In this document: one piece after another, positions 11,040 to 21,875 of the stretch
Position numbering within the stretch: the first letter of the stretch is position 1
How the letters are laid out: every line of letters starts with the position of its first letter
Assembly: GCA_024138025.1 (NCBI GenBank)
Contig: JAMXBD010000685.1
Location: 1 to 64,000 of the forward strand
Reading direction: 5' to 3'
DNA length: 64,000 nt
Source: Combretum micranthum
Lineage: Eukaryota > Streptophyta > Magnoliopsida > Myrtales > Combretaceae
Position numbers and translations under genes: made by a program
Notes under the pieces: generated by a model
Databases searched by the model: none
What the model saw: the letters and a program-made list of their open reading frames with translations, nothing else
What the model was told of the DNA's origin: nothing

Positions 11040-12005
11040 TTGGTCTTTGAGTTTGTCGGGGTGGAGTTCACCTACTTCTCTGAAGTGCTCTTCAAGATCG
11101 ATCAAGGTGGATGGGTGCCTCTCGTAATTGCAGCAGCATTCCTTCTCATAATGTACGTCTGGCATTTCGGCACCCTAAAGCGGTATGAGTTTGAAGTCCA
11201 TAGTAAGGTTTCAATGGCATGGATTCTCGGTCTTGGACCCAGCTTAGGACTTGTTCGGGTTCCTGGTATTGGGCTTGTTTATACAGAGCTTGCAAGTGGG
11301 GTCCCTCACATTTTTTCCCATTTTATTACTAATCTTCCAGCAATCCATTCTGTTGTGGTGTTTGTCTGCATAAAGTATTTACCTGTCTATACCGTACCAG
11401 AAGAAGAACGATTCTTAGTGAAGAGGATTGGTCCCAAGAACTTTCACATGTTCAGATGTGTAGCAAGATATGGATACAAGGAGTCAAGGACCTCCACAAA
11501 AAGATGATGATTTCGAGAGGAAGCTATTTGAGAACCTCTTCTTGTTTGTTCGCCTTGAATCCATGATGGAAGGGTGTTCTGACTCAGATGAGTACAGTTT
11601 ATCTGGGCAGCAAACAGAGAGATCTAGAGATGGTCTGCTGCCTAGTTTCTCGTGTTGTGGATTCTATAATATCAACGATTGACGCGATCGTGCAAGTGAG
11701 ATCTCCAAGCTGTGTGGATTATACAGCATCATCTGGTCAAGCAAGCAGCCATACCGAAATGGATGAGTTAGAGTTTTTTGAATAGCTGTAAAAGGGGTAG
11801 TGCATATTCTGGGTAATACAGTCATCCGGGCTAGAAGAGACTCCAAGTTCTATAAGAAGATAGCTGTTGATTATGATTACATATATGCATTTCTTAGGAA
11901 GATTTGCAGGGAAAATAGTGTCATTTTCAACGTTCCTCATGAGAGTCTTTTGAACGTTGGGCAAATTTTTTGGAGTGATTCTTTTTGTATTTGTATTGAA
12001 TACTG
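11040..12005 (+). pseudogene. KUP/HAK/KT potassium transporter, C-terminal fragment captured by the hAT element
   Basis: KUP transporters import K+ across plant membranes. The reading 11040-11495 gives [20 protein letters not shown], then [40 protein letters not shown] and [19 protein letters not shown]. These are last transmembrane helices and cytosolic-domain motifs of the KUP5/KUP7/KUP12-like clade. An 8-bp insertion and a lost A then shift the frame. It continues at 11470-11640 ([32 protein letters not shown]), 11660-11785 ([18 protein letters not shown]) and 11800-12005 ([33 protein letters not shown]), nearly the natural C-terminus. About 310 residues remain without introns; the N-terminal two thirds is absent. 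It lies inside the transposon, in transposase orientation. Non-functional as a transporter. Confidence 0.9.
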
Positions 12006-12584
12006 AGAAAAGTACATAATTTCCATATGAAATAAACGAAATAAATGTAAAAAAATTCTTAGAAACTAGCATGTTGGAAAATAGTTACAAAAGCAGTTAC
12101 AGAAAATGTTTTGAAAACATGTTTTTGCTCAATTGGACCCACATCCACAATTCATGTGTTTTAGAGGTTGTCTTACTTAAGGGCCTAAAGCAGTATCAAT
12201 CCAGAAAATGTTTTTTTTTTTTTTGTTCTGAAGCCAATAGCCATGAGTCTAAAACAAGTACAAAATGAAAGCGTACTATTTTCATGTTTTTGACATGAAA
12301 ACATCTCCCACTAATTGATTTTACGTCCCCATTTTCTCTCAAAACAACGTTACCCTTAAGATATTTAACATATTACATCAACATGCCAAGCATTAATTTT
12401 CATATCAAACAATTTCCTTTATTATTGAATTTTCAAATAGAGCTACTTAATAATTCTTTATGTAATGATCAATATACCCTTGATCAGTTTTAGTCCTTCC
12501 CATGGAGTTGGATTCTTTTAACATACTATTGTTAATTTGTTATATCATTTGTTCTTACTTTTATGGTTTTTTATTATTTGCAGC
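12006..12584 (+). other. Non-coding hAT interior upstream of the transposase exon
   Basis: Low-complexity, AT-rich DNA between the captured fragment and the transposase start. It ends in a pyrimidine-rich acceptor-like TTATTATTTGCAG at 12571-12583, one base before the start codon, so a leader intron is likely. Confidence 0.5.
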
Positions 12585-14896
12585 ATGGATAATATTATGA
12601 GCAACGACACTACTAACAAGCGTGTCAATACAAGTGATGACTTAGAAGCTTGTGAGGTTGATGTTACCATGCCATCCAAAACAAGTACAAGATCATCTAT
12701 TGATTTGGATGACGATGATTGTAAAGGTAAGAGACCTAGACAAAGTACTTCTCATGTTTGGCAATCATTTACAAAGATAGGCATAGGAAAGGATGGTAAA
12801 GAAAGAGCAAAGTGCAATGGATGTGGAAAAGAGTATGTTATGGGTAGTTCTAAATATGGGACATCAACTCTAAGTCGACATATAGTAAAATGTCGTTTGA
12901 TCGCTAAGTATCAAGATATAGGTGATATGATCATTGATCAATCTGGAAAATTAAAGTCTAGAAAAGTGGATTACAAACATGCTCGTGATGTTTTGACAAT
13001 GGCGATCATTGAACATGATCTGCCATTTTCATTTATTGAATATAGGAGGATTACAGAATTTGTACAAGTTTTCTATCCTGAGTATGTTCCCATATCTAGG
13101 AAAACAGTTGCATCTGATGTTATGAAACTATACTTAGCAGAAAAGAATAAATTGAAGAATGTCTTGGAGGGAATTCCTGGTAGAGTTTGTTTGACTTCTG
13201 ATCTATGGACTGCTTGCACTGGGGAGGGTTATATGTGCTTAACTGCTCATTTTGTGGATGGTAAATGGAAGCTTAACAATAAAATTCTTTCTTTTTGTTA
13301 TATGCCCCCTCCTCACTCAGGCTTTGAATTATCAAAGAAAATATTTGACTTTTTGAAAGATTGGGGTATAGATAAAAAGGTATTCTCTCTTACTTTGGAT
13401 AATGCATCTGCTAATGATCGTATGCAAGAGTTTCTGAAAGATCAGCTTAAATTACATGGGACTTTATTGTGTGATGGTGAATTTTTCCATATTAGATGTT
13501 GTGCTCATATACTTAATTTGATTGTCAAGGAGGGCTTAACAGTAGCTAGCACAGCATTACACAAGATAAGAGAGAGTGTGAAGTATGTTAAGGGGTCAGA
13601 TAGTAGAATGAAACATTTTTGGGAGTGTGTTAAACAAGTTGGAAATGTTGATACTTGTGTTGGGCTACGCTTAGATGTGGTTACTAGATGGAATTCTACT
13701 TATCTTATGCTTGATAGTGCTCTTAAATATCAGCGTGCTTTTTCCTGCTTTCAATTGAATGATTCAAATTATAGATTTTGTCCATCAGAGGAGGAGTGGG
13801 AAAGAGCACATAAGTTGTGCAAGTTTTTGAGTCCTTTTTACACCATCACCAATTTGATGTCTGGTTCAACTTACCCAACTTCAAACTTGTACTTTTTACA
13901 AGTGTGGAGAATTGAGTGTTTATTGAATGAGAATACAATGAGTGAGGATTCGGTTTTAAAGGACATGTCTATTAAAATGAAAGAAAAATTTGACAAGTAT
14001 TGGAGGGAATATAGCATTATTCTTGCACTTGGTGCTGTCCTTGATCCTCGAATGAAGTTCACATTTTGAAGTTTTGCTTTAATAAGATTGATCCACTTAC
14101 TTCTGGGGAGAAGTTGGCTAAAATTAAGAGCAAATTATACAAACTCTTTGAGGACTATGATAAGAGCAAGATAGGTAAAGGAAGTTCTAGTAGCTCTCAA
14201 GCTGGATCTTCTGAAGTTGAACCAAGACTTGGAGGTGCAGTTGTAGACAGAAGTAAAGTACTTGGGGTCTTGGAAAGAGTTTGGGGATAGATATTGCTAC
14301 TCTTGATGTAAGTTCAATAATTACTCTCTTTTTTTTTTTCATTTCTCTTTTATTGTAATGTTTCTTATTAAATGATCAAAATTGATAACTCTTTTTTTTT
14401 TTTCTCAATATTGTAGGAATACTGTCAAATTGAAGTGGAGACTACTGGAAAATCTTCCTTAGATCTTTACCTAGATGAACCGGCAATGGACATGAATTTC
14501 TATTCGGAGTTGGATGTGCTTGAATATTGGAAAACTCAACATCAAAGGTACCCAGATTTGTGCATCATGGCTTCTGATGTACTTAGTATTCCAATTACTA
14601 CAGTAGCATCTGAGTCTGCGTTTAGTATTGGTGCTCGTATTCTTACCAAGTACCGGAGTTCTCTTCATCCTGAAAATGTGGAAGCTTTAGTATGTACACG
14701 TAACTGGTTACAAGGCTTTGCATGGGAAGGTAATTTCTTGTTTTAATATTATAAGTACTTAATTTACAATGTTTACCTTTCAATAATTCCATCTAATTAT
14801 ATATATTATTTGTATTTGGTGATTTGTAGATGAAAGTGCAAAAGGACTTGAGGTAGCATTGTCAAAGGCGGATTCGAATGTAGTTATTGATGGTTG
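12585..14896 (+). pseudogene. hAT transposase with BED zinc finger (RICESLEEPER/DAYSLEEPER type), frameshifted
   Basis: The start at 12585 (MDNIMSND) follows an intron-like acceptor. There is a basic stretch KGKRPRQ, then a BED finger (HVW near residue 57, CNGC 77-80, HIVKC about 99-103). The RNase-H-like core shows TSDLWT and LDNASAND, carrying the two Asp residues expected in hAT enzymes, plus CCAHILNLIVKEGL and TRWNSTYLML. The frame breaks at 14067 (a T lost in a run), continues as KFCFNKIDPL to about 14260, and is disturbed again there. An intron (about 14310-14416, GTAAGT...TTGTAG) leads to the dimerisation domain at 14417-14730 (ELDVLEYWK, SIPITTVASESAF, RNWL). A second intron (about 14731-14829) leads to a short last exon ending TGA near 14896. 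Near full length but inactivated. Confidence 0.88.
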
Positions 14897-15504
14897 ATGG
14901 ATGGAAGACATGTTTTTTGGGGGAAGAAATGTTTTTGGTGGATGCATGAAAGGATTGTGTTTTTAGTCGTTTTTCTTTTTTTTTTTTTAGATGATGAGAT
15001 GGCGAGTGAAATGGATTTTAAATGAAACTGTTAGCTTGTGGTTTTAGTATGACTTTGTGTGCTTATGATTTATGAAGAAGCCATTGGTGAACTGGTGGTT
15101 CGTGGTTGTGGGGGGTGCAACCACAGATCTCTTCCCAACTGTTTGTCTCTAATCTTTCTAATTTCTATGTATTGTTTTCACTTCACGAATTTCTTTTAGA
15201 TGGTTCCAAATTTAGGGTTTGCTCATCTTGCGTTCCATCCATGCGCTTTGATTAATCTAGTTGAAATTCTTGCTTTTCATTCTCGAATTTATTCCTTGTT
15301 CATTAGATTTTACTGTGTTGCTACTCTTTCATGTTTGGACAAAGTTAGGCATGTTGCATTCGTGTATACTTACAATAAGTACTTCTGAATTTCTAGTTGT
15401 TTACTTTTCGAATTGCGAATTTGATTTTCAATTTGAAACATTGGTTAGTGTAAAACGTAAAACCTGAAAAAAGAATATAACAAAATTTTAAATGAATCAA
15501 GTTA
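14897..15504 (+). other. hAT 3' region, no gene
   Basis: Transposase 3' UTR and element tail. Only short spurious ORFs are present. Confidence 0.5.
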
Positions 15505-15660
15505 GTGGGCTGGCCCGTTTAACCCACCAGCCCGAGTGGGTTGGGTTAGGGTTATAAATTTTGGCCCGTTTATTAAAGTGGGTTAAAATTTGTTGGCCCG
15601 TTTAACCCACCAGCCCGCATGGGTTGGGCCGGGTTGGCCCATTTAACCCACTTGCCCAAC
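15505..15660 (+). repeat. hAT right subterminal repeat cluster
   Basis: At least four copies of GGCCCGTTTAACCCAC-like units in direct and inverted form, ending in the TIR. Confidence 0.8.
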
Positions 15661-15672
15661 TCTAATTATAAC

Positions 15673-15739
15673 CCCTTTTCAGGTGATTTATGGGAGGGAA
15701 CCACCTACAATTCCATCTTATATTAGCGGTACTTCTAAG
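15673..15739 (+). pseudogene. Old gypsy integrase (part 2), between two insertions
   Basis: VIYGREPPTIPSYISGTSK is recognisable as the end of the gypsy integrase core. It directly continues the pol split by the hAT at 10310, and is itself cut by the insert starting at 15740. Confidence 0.8.
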
Positions 15740-17470
15740 TGATAAGTCATCATTATTCTATATTTTTCATAGGATTTTAAGCTCATTTTGCTAAGAATTT
15801 TAGATAAAATCTTGTAAAACTTATGTTTTTGATAAATAATGTTGTTTTGAAGCTTTTAGAACCAATGAGTAATAATCAAAGTGTTTTAAGTCAGATTTGG
15901 AGCAAAAGCAAGTAAAGTAAAGATTACATAAGTCAAGCCTTGTAAAGTCATAGCCGATGCTAAACAAAGGAAGAAAACAGCAAAAATTGATCTATCGAGC
16001 CTTAACTATGAGACTTCAACATCACCTTCGACTTAATCGAAGTGATCGAGCATCATTCTGGAGAAAATACACCGTCGAGCCTCAAATCTCGACCTCGACA
16101 AGTGCTTTTACAAACCAATTCTTCATTAGAATTGCCTTGAGCCTCAACAATATGAGCCTCGACTTTCTCCATTTCACCCTTATAAAGCAATGGACAAAAA
16201 ACACAGTTTCCTTTAGCAAATCCTAAAGTCGAGCCTAATTTTGCTTTATTTAAGCCTCGACCAACAAATCACACATGACCCTCGACGAGTGTTTTCACAA
16301 ATCATATACGCGCATGGAAAGTATCACAAATTCTGTTAGAAAGAATCTGCCATGTGTCAACAAAGTAGGTCATGCTTTTTATGCCTAGTAGCCTATAAAT
16401 AAACGGGCAAGCATATGTTTAATATATGTACCAACAATATAAATAAGCATATCAACGTAGATTAGTTTTCTGAAGGATTCTTGAATCAAAGAATTTCCAT
16501 TTCTTCTTACTTGAGAATTTCTTCTGCTTTCTGGGTAAAATCGATTTAACTCGATATTTGTAATTTCTATGAATTTCTAAGCAATTAATTGATTAATCTT
16601 TCTAATCTGATTTATTTCTTTTGATTTGCGCTTATTTTGATAAATCCATGGAGAAATAAATTCCTACAACTTAGGGATTATGAATCCAATTCCTGATTTA
16701 GTTGATTTCAAATGCACTTTCAAGTTAATTTGATTGGGTATTTGTAATTAGTGACTAGAACTTAAACTTATGGTTTTTAAAGGAGTGGTACATTCTTTTA
16801 GATCCACGATTGATTTCAATTGGGTAGATTAAGAGATCATTCAATTGAATATATCTGTGGTTACTAATGGAGTCGATCCTAACTACCTCTTATCGAGGAA
16901 TGAGTGAAGACTTTCTGTCACTTATTTTAAAAATTCATTGAGTTGTTTTTTTTTTTCGAAACAATGGATTCTTATTCTTTATGTGGGTTTAATTGGAATT
17001 TCATATTATTGGTTTCGGTTAGATCTATAACTATTGACTTTGAGAGAAGCTTTAGTTTAAATTAGAGAATTCGACAGTATAAACACATAATTCAAACAGC
17101 TTTTAAGAAGTTTATTGTTTCTAAGAAATCATTTTGATAATGAATTGGTGAAGTCCCCTGAGTTGCTGTTTCAAAGAAGTTATAGGCTTATTTCTTATAT
17201 TACCCATTAAATGTTTGTGAATATTCCTAACTTAACATAATTCCTTTTTCTTTGTGATTTTTCTAAACCTTTCTTTGGCTAGACAATGGTTCACTTGGCA
17301 GTACACTAGCTGCTAATCATTCTCTTAAGACAGACCTAATTCACTATCTATGCTACATCTGATGGGTGCACTTGCCCAATGAGACCGTAATTATTGAAAA
17401 TGATTTAGAAAACATTTATAAATTTGAAAAACTTGATCAATGATCAGTATGAATCAAAAGTAAAACCAAA
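15740..17470. mobile_element. Unclassified 1.73-kb insertion flanked by CTAAG
   Basis: CTAAG occurs at 15735-15739 and 17471-17475. The gypsy integrase reading is interrupted exactly between them (GTSK before, EAIDSKLQDKDILL after). The insert begins TGATAAGTCATC, as an LTR would, but its right end (...AAAACCAAA) lacks a canonical CA. It contains a string of (C)CTCGA(C/G) motifs (about 15990-16285), a TATA-like CCTATAAATAA at 16391 and no ORF of note. A solo LTR with a decayed end, or a small non-autonomous retroelement, would fit. Confidence 0.6.
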
Positions 17471-18010
17471 CTAAGCATTAAAATGGAAGCTATTGATTCA
17501 AAGTTGCAAGACAAGGACATACTATTGCGTTTATTATGCAAATGATTGTTAGATGCTTAGAATCGTGTTAAGCAAATAGCTTATCAACATAGATATGAAA
17601 TCCAATTTAATGTAAGAGATTTGGCATTCATCAGTCTTCAACCCTATAAGTAATTATCTGTGAGCCATAGGTATCATAAATTGGCTAAGAGTTAAAGAAG
17701 TTGCATATGAGGTTGAGCTACCTCCTTATGCCAAGATCCACAATGTGTTCCATGTCTCTGATCAAAAGTTAGCTTATTGTGTCTCTAGTCCAACCCTAGA
17801 TTTACCGAAACAAGCCAAGGGTAACATCCGATGCTACAACCATTATCTGTTTTGAATTATAGGGTTATTCGAAGACAAGGTCGTGACATTCGACAAGTAT
17901 TGATTCAATGGTTTGGCTTATTACCAAAAGACATGGCATAGGAGGACTTTGATACATTTAATCAACTTTATTTTCATTTTAACCTTGAGGATAGGGTTGT
18001 TTTTGAAAAC
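17471..18010 (+). pseudogene. Old gypsy integrase C-terminus and chromodomain-like tail (part 3)
   Basis: Readable pieces are EAIDSKLQDKDILL, IQFNVRDLAFISLQP (cf. the usual GDxVxLKLQPYRQ), YEVELPPYAKIHNVFHVS, and a chromodomain-like tail VLIQWFGL...EDFDTFNQLYFHFNLEDRV. Stops and frameshifts are frequent. This completes the pol begun at 8862. Confidence 0.8.
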
Positions 18011-18542
18011 TCGAAGACATTTGTTACAGATGGAAGCTCAAGATAAACATGGCATAAACAATTCCCTTCAAGATATCAAGAGTTTGTAGTAGCTTAAATA
18101 GAAAGTAGTTTATAGTTGTAAAGGTAGCTAATACAGTTGATAACAAACTACCAATAACAAAGATTGTAACAAAAATGTACAGGATACATGATCAATATAA
18201 ATGAAGGGAAAATAAAGGGGAAAACCATTCATTGGCCCCATAAACTAAATCTCTTGAGTTTAGGAGCTTAGGTACTGCTCGTAAGTGCCATATCTACCTA
18301 CAAACAAACATTCAACCACATATACACAATCAGTAGTAGTTAGTAGAAGGAAGAAAACATAGAGAGAGAGAGAGAGAGAGATCTAGGGTTTTACCTTTGA
18401 AAAGTAAAGTGACCATGAAGAAGAGTACAACTTAGTAGTAGGGTTACTGCTAAAAGGGAAGTGGGTTGGGCTAAGTAACTGATTGGGTCGGCCATAAAAT
18501 TTTGAGGTTTGATAAATTTTATTTAGGAAAACGTAGTTTAGT
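18011..18542 (+). other. Probable 3' end of the old gypsy element, with (AG)n
   Basis: Non-coding. TGTAAAGGTAGC at 18117 could begin an LTR, but no matching second LTR is visible, so no boundary is claimed. An (AG)10 run lies at 18361-18381. Confidence 0.4.
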
Positions 18543-18867
18543 TTTAAAATTATGCATTTAGATTTAAAATCTTAAAAATAGTGCATTTTACCTTTTACAT
18601 GGCTATTTGTGTTTGATTCCATGCATTATCTTGATTTTAATATTTTTTATTATTTTATTTAAGGGCAAGATAAAAAATTAAGGTTTATTCAAGTGCATTG
18701 CAAATACACTTTCATTTGAATTTAATTCTTTAATTTTTAAATTATGCATTTAAACATCAAACCTTAAAAGATAGTGCATTTTTCCTTTTGCATGTCTATT
18801 TGTCCTTGATTTAACACATTATCTTAATTTTTGTGTATTTTTATTATTCGATTCAAGGGTAATGCAA
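18543..18867. repeat. Diverged tandem duplication, period about 190 bp
   Basis: AAATTATGCATTTA...TAGTGCATTTT(A/T)CCTTTT(A/G)CATG...TTAAGGG at about 18543-18675 recurs at about 18734-18867 with many substitutions. The copies share order and spacing of motifs. Function unknown. Confidence 0.65.
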
Positions 18868-19326
18868 GCAAAAGGGGCCCAAATGCACTTTTATAAAAGA
18901 TTAAGGGTCTTAACGTGCAATTTTAAAAATAAAAAAGTTAAGTGCACATGAAGTAAATATAATAAACCTCTCTCCCTCCCTCCGTCCCTCCCTCCTTTCA
19001 ATTCTTTTCTAGATGAATAATGGGTTTTATTTTAGGCAGAAGCTAAAATTGACTAAATTGATGAATATTGAATAAATATGACTTGGTGTGAAACTACAGA
19101 TCCTTCTCCGACTTATCTTTTTAACTCATAAAAAAAAGGATGCATTTGGTTTTATTTTATTTCATGGTTATTTTTTTAGCATATTCAATACAATTATTGC
19201 TTAAATAACGTTTTCTAGTTAATTTTCTATTCTTTCACAATTTTTTATAGTCATGCATCATATTTAGTGTCAACATAACTACTTCTTTTATCTCAAAATT
19301 TTAGCTTTCGTTACTCCATATCAGTG
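18868..19326. other. AT-rich non-coding stretch
   Basis: No gene seen. A (CTCC)-rich patch lies at about 18970-18995. Confidence 0.5.
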
Positions 19327-19535
19327 ATGTACAAGACCTATTCTTAAACCCCTGACATTTTTAGTCTTTTATAGTGGAGACAGAAACCTTAGGGTAAGCA
19401 ATTAAGGCGGTTTTGTTACAAGGGAACCAACCTATTGCTTTCTTTAGCAAGAAGCTACCATTTCACTTGAGAAAATCTTTTGCCTTTGTTAGAGAATTAT
19501 ATGATGTGGTTGAGTTGTCCAAGAAATGGCGATAG
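19327..19535 (+). pseudogene. Displaced copy of the gypsy RNase H segment
   Basis: This stretch (ATGTACAAGACCTATTCTTA ... ATGGCGATAG) matches 9081-9290 over its whole length, with a central block (CAACCTATTGCTTTCTTTAG onward) that is identical by eye. It encodes the same broken RNase H piece (PIAFFSKKLPFHLRKSFAF). Its ends fall abruptly inside the domain, so it is a fragment copy and not a second complete element. Confidence 0.85.
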
Positions 19536-20527
19536 TTAAATATAATGAGGAAAACTTTATTAGTAAAAAAAAAAAAAATAGAGAGAAGAGTCAAAGTCAA
19601 CTTTATGAGCCATGCCAATGATATAACACACTGAGGGAAGTTTCAAACTTTTTAGCCTGGATGGGATGAGATTTATTGTATTATATTTAGTTTGCAAAAT
19701 AAAGTTGGTATTAAACAAAATTTTTCTCGTGGTATTAGATAAAATCCAAGATTTTTTATCTTTTATATTTGATGTACAAAAATATTAAAACAAAACAAAA
19801 TAAAATCTCTCAATAGTGACACCAAACTAACATACATATTTTATTTTCTTTATTATTTTATTTTTTTAAAAAGATGTTTTAGGAATTCTGTAGAATATTT
19901 AGTACTAGATATGGAAACTCTAATAGAGAGTAACAATACTAAATAGTTAAATTTAATTTAGCTAGCGATTATTGTTTCCGCGTAGGTTCTTTATCTCTGT
20001 GAAATATTTGCAAAAAAGTACTAAGTCGGTCTCTACAAAGGCATAGGTTGGAGTTGGATAGTGTGGGTTCAACACCATATATCATCCTTACCTTCCCACA
20101 AGATCACATCAGTACTATGAAACATCATATGCAATTTACATCTTCCAGATGATATAGTAACCACTACTTGTGGTGTATCTATATATGTCTTCATGTGTAT
20201 AGCATACACTTTTAGTTAGTATTACCCAATCCCATTGGGTATAATGTAATTGAACTTTTATGATTATTACAAATTGAGAGAAAAACAAAAGTGCTGTCTT
20301 GGTATTTGCATTTTTGTAGATCCAAGCAGTCTGTGACGTATTGTCGTCATCATGTGCAATCTAAGACTGTATAGAGGTGCCTTCAAAATTCAAAATTACA
20401 AAATAAAATAATGCATATTACTATTTGCAAAATATATATCTTACAAGACCAGCCCAGTCACCTATTATTTATTAATTCAACAAACAATTAAACTATTCCT
20501 ACCATTCATACATACTTGAAGGCCCAT
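19536..20527. other. Intergenic AT-rich DNA 3' of the DUF247 gene
   Basis: No ORF or RNA gene recognised. This is the downstream flank of the - strand DUF247 gene, and the first part may hold its terminator/poly(A) region. Confidence 0.4.
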
Positions 20528-21875
20528 TTAATCCTTTTGATAATAAGATATTGTAGTGTAAACAGTTTGCATTATTGTGAGAAGAAGTAACACCATCGCT
20601 GCGAAAACTGAAATGAGTGTCCATGGACTACGGAAATAGTCCCTCTTCAAAGTTGCCATCCAGCGATTTCGTCGCCTCTTGCAATGCTTATGTATCCCAA
20701 CGCAAACACTTGTATAGTAGCAATTGGATACAGTAACATTGTCACATATCCTGTTGAATATTTTCGAAACCACTTCATCATCATCAAGCCAGTTTTTTAT
20801 GATTTTATTTTGACGAAGCAGTTCGACATCTTTTGGAGTGCTAATCAAGCAATCTAGGAAACGAACATATTCTGCCATGTAACTGGTTTTTACACCTAGG
20901 CACTGCTGTTCATAGGCGACTAAGTTTCGGAACAAAGACTGTGCAATCGTCAATCGTAACACGTGGGATCCTTAATGTACCCTTGTCGAATTTAATGTCT
21001 AAAAGCTGATCACTGCCCTCCGAACTAAATGTGATTCCATACTCTTCAAGCTCCTTGGCTGAGCGAATTGACCTTCCATCTGGCTCTTCAGTTGACTTTC
21101 CTTGTGAAGTACATAAACACATTCCTTGACAGCAATTGCTCTTTTGCGGCAAACAGCGCTTGAAAAACGACAAAGGTTTAGGATTTTCAGTTGAACCTTT
21201 TTTTGGAGCCTCGTAATACATTTGTTGATATACAATATCAAGAAGATGCTGACAATCCCAGACACGGCGATTGACTTTATGACCAAAGAATTGCCAATCA
21301 GATCGATAAGATTACATTGTCCATTGCGATCTTCCGTCAAGTCATATAAAGTGGTAAGGACTATATATGGAAGTTGATTTTCAAGCAGCAATAGATCACG
21401 TTTCATGTAGCAATACATCCAATCATCATTGAAAACAGGTTTATTCTCAAGTTGCGATTCCTCCGATTTATTATATTGACACATATACTCAAGGATAAAG
21501 CATCCATCAAGTAGCATCATTTCGATGAATTGCTTTTCTGAAAGAGTGACAACTCCAGCATATTGTTGACGAGTTTGAACTTCTATATCTCTTAGGGCTC
21601 GCACGTATCTATCAACACTAGTTTCGCCTCTCCTTATAAGCATTTGATTTAGATAGTGCCGTTTTAGCTCTTCCATGTCGCGTAGGTGGCTTTTCTTACG
21701 GTGGTATGGTCCAATTGCAATAAATCCAGGTTCATATGCATTTTTATTAACCATACGAAGTAGATGATGGACTTTAAATATATGTTTCACAGGTGATGTT
21801 AGAGGTAAGCCATGAAGCTGACGCTGAATATCAATTGAAACCTGATCTGGCGTCTCGTTGTGCACATTTCCGACC
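20528..21875 (-). pseudogene. DUF247 (UPF0481) membrane protein gene with two frameshifts
   Basis: On the - strand the N-terminal part (from 21865) reads HIFKVHHLLRMVNKNAYEPG, FIAIGPYHRKKSHLRDMEEL, MMLLDGCFILEYMCQ and RDLLLLENQLPYIVL, the hallmark motifs of plant DUF247. Near 21290 the frame shifts to DWQFFGHKVNRRVWDCQHLL, YYEAPKKGSTENPK and SAKELEEYGITF...DIKFDKGTLRIPRVTIDD. Near 20955 it shifts again to SLFRNLVAYEQQCLG and a C-terminal transmembrane helix (SVFAAMVLLLLTIMQTVY) before the stop at 20528. Joined length is about 445 residues, normal for the family. Members are plasma-membrane or endomembrane proteins of mostly unknown role; some act in grass self-incompatibility. An acceptor-like TTTAG precedes codon one and no in-frame ATG is nearby, so a 5' exon lies upstream or is lost. 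Two single-base errors could also explain the breaks. Confidence 0.85.

Larger units (their letters stand above)
10310..15664 (+). mobile_element. hAT superfamily DNA transposon carrying a captured KUP gene fragment
   Basis: A 5,355-bp element with TIRs of about 18 bp (TAGAGCTGGACAAATGGG at the left; TAGAGTTGGGCAAGTGGG at the right in reverse complement) and a perfect 8-bp TSD. Both ends carry dense subterminal repeats of the type GGCCCGTTTAACCC. In order it holds a GC-rich leader with a (CT)n tract, a potassium-transporter fragment (11040-12005), and a BED-finger/hAT transposase with introns (12585-14896). The host segment it split is a gypsy integrase, whose reading resumes right after the TSD. 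The intact TSD with slightly diverged TIRs suggests moderate age. Confidence 0.92.
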
